Positions 60,859-64,000 of a DNA stretch of 64,000 nt are shown in pieces (within the stretch, counting starts at the first letter, position 1; every line of letters starts with the position of its first letter). The stretch covers positions 1 to 64,000 of the forward strand of contig NZ_BMMM01000034.1 of the NCBI RefSeq assembly GCF_014645835.1, read 5' to 3'. The notes beneath the pieces were generated by a model that saw only the letters and a list, made by a program, of their open reading frames with translations, did not search any database and had not been told where the DNA came from. The stretch is from Streptomyces albiflavescens. Lineage in GTDB: Bacteria; Actinomycetota; Actinomycetes; Streptomycetales; Streptomycetaceae. The translations under genes were made by a program, and so were the position numbers.

Positions 60859-61284
60859 TCAGCCCTCCGGACGTGTCGCCTCGCCGAGGGCCAGAGTGCT
60901 TCCGTCGGAGAGCGCATCCCTGTCCGTCGCACCATCGGTGTGCAGTGCCGTCTTCAACAACTGCTCGACGGCTTCAAGGTTCTTCGCGTGTTGGACCGTC
61001 AGTTCGGTGCGCGTTCCGTCAGGGGCCACGACCTTGATCCGTACAGTGCTGCGCCGCGGTTGGCGCAGATACACCGCGAGTGCCCTGGCCAGGGCGGTCA
61101 GGGCGCCGCCGGCACCGACCGCGACCAAGACTGCGTCGCTCCAGGCGCCCAACTCGCCGTGCCCCGGCGCGGGCGGTGGAACGTGCACTCGTCCCCGTAA
61201 GAGAGCTTCGTCGTTGAGCCAGCTCGTGAGATCCCCGAGAGAGTCGGGCCCGTCGGGCCCGTCCACCGCCAGCATGGATCGCAT
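60859..61284 (-). CDS. Effector-associated constant component 1 (EACC1)-like protein
   Basis: 141 residues from ATG 61284 (GGAAGGTGG upstream). DSLGDLTSWLNDEALLRGRVHVPPPAPGHGELGAWSDAVLVAVGAGGALTALARALAVYLRQPRRSTVRIKVVAPDGTRTEL has the order seen in EACC1 proteins: L..L..WL..D..LRGR, a P-P-x-P-G-x-x-G turn, a hydrophobic helix pair, then a beta hairpin. EACC1 accompanies NTPase- or caspase-based conflict systems in actinobacteria. A TTGACA lies at 61318-61313 on the minus strand. First gene of the three-gene operon. Confidence 0.82.
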   Translation of the reverse strand: MRSMLAVDGPDGPDSLGDLTSWLNDEALLRGRVHVPPPAPGHGELGAWSDAVLVAVGAGGALTALARALAVYLRQPRRSTVRIKVVAPDGTRTELTVQHAKNLEAVEQLLKTALHTDGATDRDALSDGSTLALGEATRPEG

Positions 61285-61447
61285 GGCAGACCACCTTCCA
61301 CCGCACGCCTATTGTCAAGGCACGGGCCCGCGGATGGGCCCCCGTAGCCGATCCCTATCTCAGTGTGCCACTTGGGGCAGGGAGCGATGTAAGGACTTTG
61401 TGGGGACGCTCTCAGCGAAGGCTCAAAACGGGATCACTGACGGCGTA

Positions 61448-61558
61448 TCAGTGGGCGTTACGTGAGGGTCTGACGGGCTTGGCCAGAGGGTCGTCGAGGC
61501 CGAGCTGCTGCGCGAGCAGGCGGGTGCCCGGCCCCAGCTTGTCTGGCGTCGTGGTCAT
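61448..61558 (-). CDS. Translationally coupled 36-residue protein
   Basis: ATG 61558 overlaps the stop of the upstream gene by 4 bases. The product MTTTPDKLGPGTRLLAQQLG ends DPLAKPVRPSRNAH; the KLGPGTRLLAQQLGLDDPL part is helical. Too short for family recognition; the ATGA overlap and the codon bias are the reason to list it. Confidence 0.45.
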   Translation of the reverse strand: MTTTPDKLGPGTRLLAQQLGLDDPLAKPVRPSRNAH

Positions 61559-61929
61559 GGCGGGGAGATCTCCGTCAGCGTGCCCAGGGCGCGGGCCAGG
61601 CGCAGGGCGAAGCTGCGGCCCTGGTCGGGTCCGTCGGCAAAGCCTCGGCAGATCGCCGGGGCATCGGTTCCCAGAGTTTTGTGGCACACCACGTGGCCCT
61701 CGGCTCGCCGCGCGTGGCTGACCATGTCCGCAACACGTCCGGGCTGCAGGTACATCGGGTTGCCCGGGTGGAAGATGCAGGTACCGCAGCGGTGGGCGCA
61801 CAACCAGACGGTGCCGGTGGCCGGGTCAGCGACATCGGCGTACGGCCCGTCGTCCTCCGGCTCGACATCGTCGTGCCCGGGGCGCTGCCGCGGCCATTCG
61901 CCGTGGCTGTCCGCGGTGGGGCGGTTCAT
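61555..61929 (-). CDS. Conserved Cys-rich protein of actinobacterial mobile elements
   Basis: 124 residues from ATG 61929. Its core, ATGTVWLCAHRCGTCIFHPGNPMYLQPGRVADMVSHARRAEGHVVCHKTLGTDAPAICRGFADG, has five Cys/His that likely bind zinc (CxHxCGTCIF... CHKT...CRGF). Similar small proteins are common in actinophages and integrative elements; function unknown. Overlaps the upstream gene by 4 bases and the downstream 36-codon gene by 4 bases, so the three form a coupled operon. Confidence 0.7.
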   Translation of the reverse strand: MNRPTADSHGEWPRQRPGHDDVEPEDDGPYADVADPATGTVWLCAHRCGTCIFHPGNPMYLQPGRVADMVSHARRAEGHVVCHKTLGTDAPAICRGFADGPDQGRSFALRLARALGTLTEISPP

Positions 61930-62435
61930 CGGCGTCCTCCGCAGCCCGCGTGTCCGCAGCCACCGCAGAAGCCCTCGCTGTTGCACTCACACGGGCAGCG
62001 CCCCGCCGTGCGGCGCCCGGCGGGCGCAGGACCGTCAGGCACGAAGCGGCGGGTGGGGGCGAGCGGCGAGGTGCCGTCCAGGCTGCCCGCCTGGTCGGGG
62101 TCGGTGCGCCGTACGGCAGCCGTGAGCAGGCCGATGCGGGCCGTACGGGGCAGCCGGTCGAGGGCCTGGAGGCAGTACGTCAGATGCGGGTCCTGCGGCC
62201 GGATGGGGGTGCGCACGCAGGCCAGGAGCTGTGCGGCGGCCTCCGCCACGGCCCAGGCGAGGGTGGGCGGATCCAGGTCGGGGCGGTCCTCGAGGGGCAG
62301 TCGGTCTGCGGCGCGGGTCAACAGAGCTTCCAGAGATAGGGATTCTTCGTCTCCAGCGGCGGAGAGGAGCGTGTGAGCGTGGCGGAGGATCTGGCGCACC
62401 GCCAAGGGGTGCCGGAGCTGGCCGGTGTCGGGCAT
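61926..62435 (-). CDS. Hypothetical protein, Cys-rich C-terminus
   Basis: 169 residues from ATG 62435 with GGAAGG 7 bases upstream. Helical body (LAVRQILRHAHTLLSAAGDEESLSLEALLTRAADRLPLEDRPDLDPPTLAWAVAEAAAQLLACV) and a C-terminal tail, RCPCECNSEGFCGGCGHAGCGGRR, with seven Cys in 24 residues, likely metal-binding. Family not recognised; it is first in the coupled operon with the 61555 and 61448 genes. Confidence 0.65.
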   Translation of the reverse strand: MPDTGQLRHPLAVRQILRHAHTLLSAAGDEESLSLEALLTRAADRLPLEDRPDLDPPTLAWAVAEAAAQLLACVRTPIRPQDPHLTYCLQALDRLPRTARIGLLTAAVRRTDPDQAGSLDGTSPLAPTRRFVPDGPAPAGRRTAGRCPCECNSEGFCGGCGHAGCGGRR

Positions 62436-62544
62436 GGGGATTCCTTCCAGGAACGGGGCGGGCCGGTGCCGTGTCCGGGCCCGCAGCGCGGGGGTTGGGG
62501 CGGGGGCCCGAGGGGCGGGCCCCCGCACGGTCAACGGCGCCCGG

Positions 62545-63060
62545 TCACACCCCGGTGCGCCGTACGGCGGCCTGGTAGCTCTCCAGCACCAGGGTGAGCT
62601 GGTTCATCTGCTGGGCGAAGCGCGCGGCATGCAGGTCGGTGGTGTGGCCGGTGCTGGTGAGCAGGCCGCAGGCCGGGATGAGGGCGGGGTCCACGCGGGG
62701 GTTGAGGGTGTCGTCGAGGCGGTCGCGTACGTGGGCGGCGTGGCGGCGCAGTTTGCCGTGCAGCCGGTCGGCCTCGCGGGCCGTGCTGCAGACCAGATCG
62801 GCCAGCGCGCCCAGCGCGGTGCCGCGCTCCTGGCGGTGGCGGCCAAGGAGCCGGTAGCCGTCCTCGCCCAAGGCCGTGCGGAGGGCTGCCTCCCCCGGTG
62901 AGCGTCGAAGGGTGGAGTCGTCTGAGCGGTAGGGGGCAGAGGGGGCGTTGGTCCGGGCGGCGGCGCCACGGATGCGGCTGATGCCCTCCTGGAGCTCGCC
63001 GACCCGGCCCAGGCCGCCACCGCCATCGGCAAGGCCGCCACCGCCGCTCTCGCCGCCACA
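62545..63060 (-). CDS. Hypothetical protein, probably 5'-truncated
   Basis: Open minus-strand frame ending at 62545. The part with clear coding character reads LGEDGYRLLGRHRQERGTALGALADLVCSTAREADRLHGKLRRHAAHVRDRLDDTLNPRVDPALIPACGLLTSTGHTTDLHAARFAQQMNQLTLVLESYQAAVRRTGV. Upstream in the same frame lies a Gly-rich segment (ESGGGGLADGGGGLGRVGEL, EGISRIRGAAARTN). The only standard start is TTG 62871; the Gly-rich stretch has none before it meets the recombinase relic at about 63063. The original start may have been cut off there. Function unknown. Confidence 0.5.
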   Translation of the reverse strand, partial: CGGESGGGGLADGGGGLGRVGELQEGISRIRGAAARTNAPSAPYRSDDSTLRRSPGEAALRTALGEDGYRLLGRHRQERGTALGALADLVCSTAREADRLHGKLRRHAAHVRDRLDDTLNPRVDPALIPACGLLTSTGHTTDLHAARFAQQMNQLTLVLESYQAAVRRTGV

Positions 63061-63063
63061 TGA

Positions 63064-63363
63064 CCCCCGGGTGCCGCAAAGCAGGCGGCGCAGAAGAAAC
63101 TCGACGCGCTCCCCGCCGTCACACGGAAGAAGGAACCCCCACTCGACGCCCCGCAGATCCGGGAGATCACTGAGAGCCTTGGAGACATCGCACAGCGCAT
63201 CCGCACAGCCGACACCGAGAAGAAAGCCCCGCTCTACGAAGCCCTCGGCATCACTATCAGTTACGAAAACGCAACGAGGACCGCGACCGTAAGGTCGAGG
63301 CCCTCATCACCGTATCGTCAGTGGTTGTGTCCGAGGGGGGACTTGAACCCCCACGCCCGATAA
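63064..63363 (+). pseudogene. C-terminal relic of a large serine recombinase (integrase)
   Basis: In frame after TGA 63061-63063: KQAAQKKLDALPAVTRKKEPPLDAPQIREITESLGDIAQRIRTADTEKKAPLYEALGITISYENATRTATVRS. This matches the end of large serine integrases (...I..LGDI...L..ADP..KA.LY..LGL.LTY....R.V.V). The frame reads on into the antisense of the tRNA and stops at 63363. No catalytic domain is nearby. Its location at the tRNA end of the island points to the lost integrase of the element. Confidence 0.7.
63323..63346 (+). repeat. Right copy of the 24-bp repeat at the tRNA-Leu 3' end (candidate attR/attB)
   Basis: Identical over 24 bases to 29750-29773 and in the same orientation. It covers the last 19 bases of the tRNA-Leu gene plus 5 bases beyond it. 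The interval between the copies is about 33.6 kb. Confidence 0.8.
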
Positions 63364-63412
63364 AGGGCACTAGCACCTCAAGCTAGCGCGTCTGCCATTC
63401 CGCCACCCGGAC
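63328..63412 (-). tRNA. tRNA-Leu (anticodon GAG)
   Basis: Minus-strand sequence starts GTCCGGGTGGCGGAATGGCA and ends CCCCCCTCGGACA. The acceptor stem pairs GTCCGGG with CTCGGAC (one G-U). The anticodon stem CTAGC/GCTAG holds the loop TTGAGGT, giving anticodon GAG for CUC. A long variable arm (TGCCCTTTATCGGGCG) is typical of tRNA-Leu, and the T-arm GGGGG-TTCAAGT-CCCCC is perfect. CCA is not encoded. 85 bases. Confidence 0.97.
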
Positions 63413-63895
63413 CAGGTGTCTGCCGCCTGGCCGGGGGTGTTCCCCGCGGCGACATGGACAACAATACCAAGGTTTCGGGGTGCCTTTCACCTGCGTATCC
63501 CGGTCGCCAGAGCGGATGCACGGGACGAGGTGGGGGTGCATCTACGGCCTCACCATGGGTGACCAGTTGATTACGACGGGCTCGCGGCGAGGGCGACGGC
63601 CCAGGACGCTGTTGCCGTTGCGGGAGCACTTGGGGAGCCGGATCACCTGGGAGTCGTCCGGCGTGGTCGCACGCATGCCGGCCGCCCTGTCCTCCCGAGA
63701 GGAGGAGGCGCTCGGGCCCGAGGCCCCGGGTGGGTCGCCCGTCACGGGTGTGGGTCGCCCATCACCGGGGGGCCGGAGGACCGCTGGATGCGAACATCGC
63801 CCGGCTGGTCAGCGCCGCGCGGCAGCGGGGGCTCGACCGACAGGGCATCGAACAGCCGGGCGGCGCCCCTGACATGAGCGCCGCCCGGCCTCACC
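63413..63895. other. Intergenic region right of the tRNA, no firm gene
   Basis: About 480 bases. A plus-strand frame from about 63560 contains MGDQLITTGSRRGRRPRTLLPLREHL, and another (63765-63906) contains DANIARLVSAARQRGLDRQGIEQPGGAPDMS. Both have coding-like bias but show no family I recognise and are not joined in one frame. The tRNA promoter should lie within 63413-63480. Confidence 0.35.
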
Positions 63896-64000
63896 TCACG
63901 GCATGAGGTGGTAGTCCGGGAAGTTCCCGGGCAGCCGTTCCCCCGCCGGCCCCTGCGTCACCGCGCGCACCAGCAGTTCCCCGCCCACGAAGGCACCGCG
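63896..64000 (-). CDS. C-terminal end of an unidentified gene
   Basis: The minus-strand frame enters from the right edge of the window as RGAFVGGELLVRAVTQGPAG, then ERLPGNFPDYHLMP and TGA (63898-63896). The codon bias is strong. Only 34 residues are visible and no family can be assigned. Confidence 0.5.
   Translation of the reverse strand, partial: RGAFVGGELLVRAVTQGPAGERLPGNFPDYHLMP

Overview
The window looks like chromosomal DNA from a Streptomyces-type actinomycete. It is very GC-rich with strong third-position GC bias, GTG and TTG starts are frequent, and it carries a complete conservon (cvn) operon, an actinobacterial type VII secretion (ESX) locus and several eukaryote-type Ser/Thr kinases. 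No species can be named from the sequence alone.

Left part (1-22 kb), mostly ordinary metabolism and signalling: the tail of a biotin-carrier protein; an alpha/beta hydrolase; the phenylacetyl-CoA epoxidase operon paaABCDE behind a TetR-type palindrome; an F420-reductase-like protein and two luciferase-like flavin oxidoreductases, divergent from a marR gene that shares a symmetrical promoter/operator with them; a GNAT acetyltransferase; a 734-residue protein of unknown function; an RNA-repair-type fusion (MJ1316 domain plus 2H phosphoesterase); a CoA-binding protein; an L,D-transpeptidase; a PNPOx-like protein; and the conservon cvnABCD with a GAF-domain fifth gene. Between them lie decayed genes: TetR, aldehyde dehydrogenase, OsmC, LacI, a serine recombinase and a membrane protein.

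Middle-left (22-29.7 kb): insertion-sequence debris surrounds a small same-strand glycosylation cluster. This holds a three-domain glycosyltransferase (GT32, GT2 and Anp1-like), a short secreted Cys/His-rich protein made of three 15-residue repeats that each contain an N-x-T sequon, and a second GT2 enzyme.

Right part (29.75-63.35 kb): a probable integrated island. A 24-bp sequence that includes the 3' end of the tRNA-Leu(GAG) gene is repeated directly at 29750 and 63323, and a C-terminal relic of a large serine recombinase abuts the tRNA copy. Inside are two membrane Ser/Thr kinases with PQQ-like sensor domains, the second cut off by IS debris. A T7SS cluster follows: two WXG100-like proteins, a small substrate, a polymorphic toxin with two candidate immunity genes including Imm49, EccD, a MinD-like ATPase, EccC, a DUF6177-like protein and a lipoprotein. 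No EccB, EccE or mycosin is visible. Next comes an IS graveyard in which an IS21 element is interrupted by a 1.2-kb IS and a methyltransferase sits between two IS21 copies.

The island continues with a tightly coupled three-gene operon on the minus strand (EACC1-like, then caspase plus TPR, then Ser/Thr kinase). This has the layout of a regulated conflict or programmed-death system. A small operon of phage/ICE-type Cys-rich proteins leads to the tRNA. The most interesting candidates are the glycosyltransferase/sequon-repeat cluster, the EACC1-caspase-kinase operon and the tRNA-bounded island.
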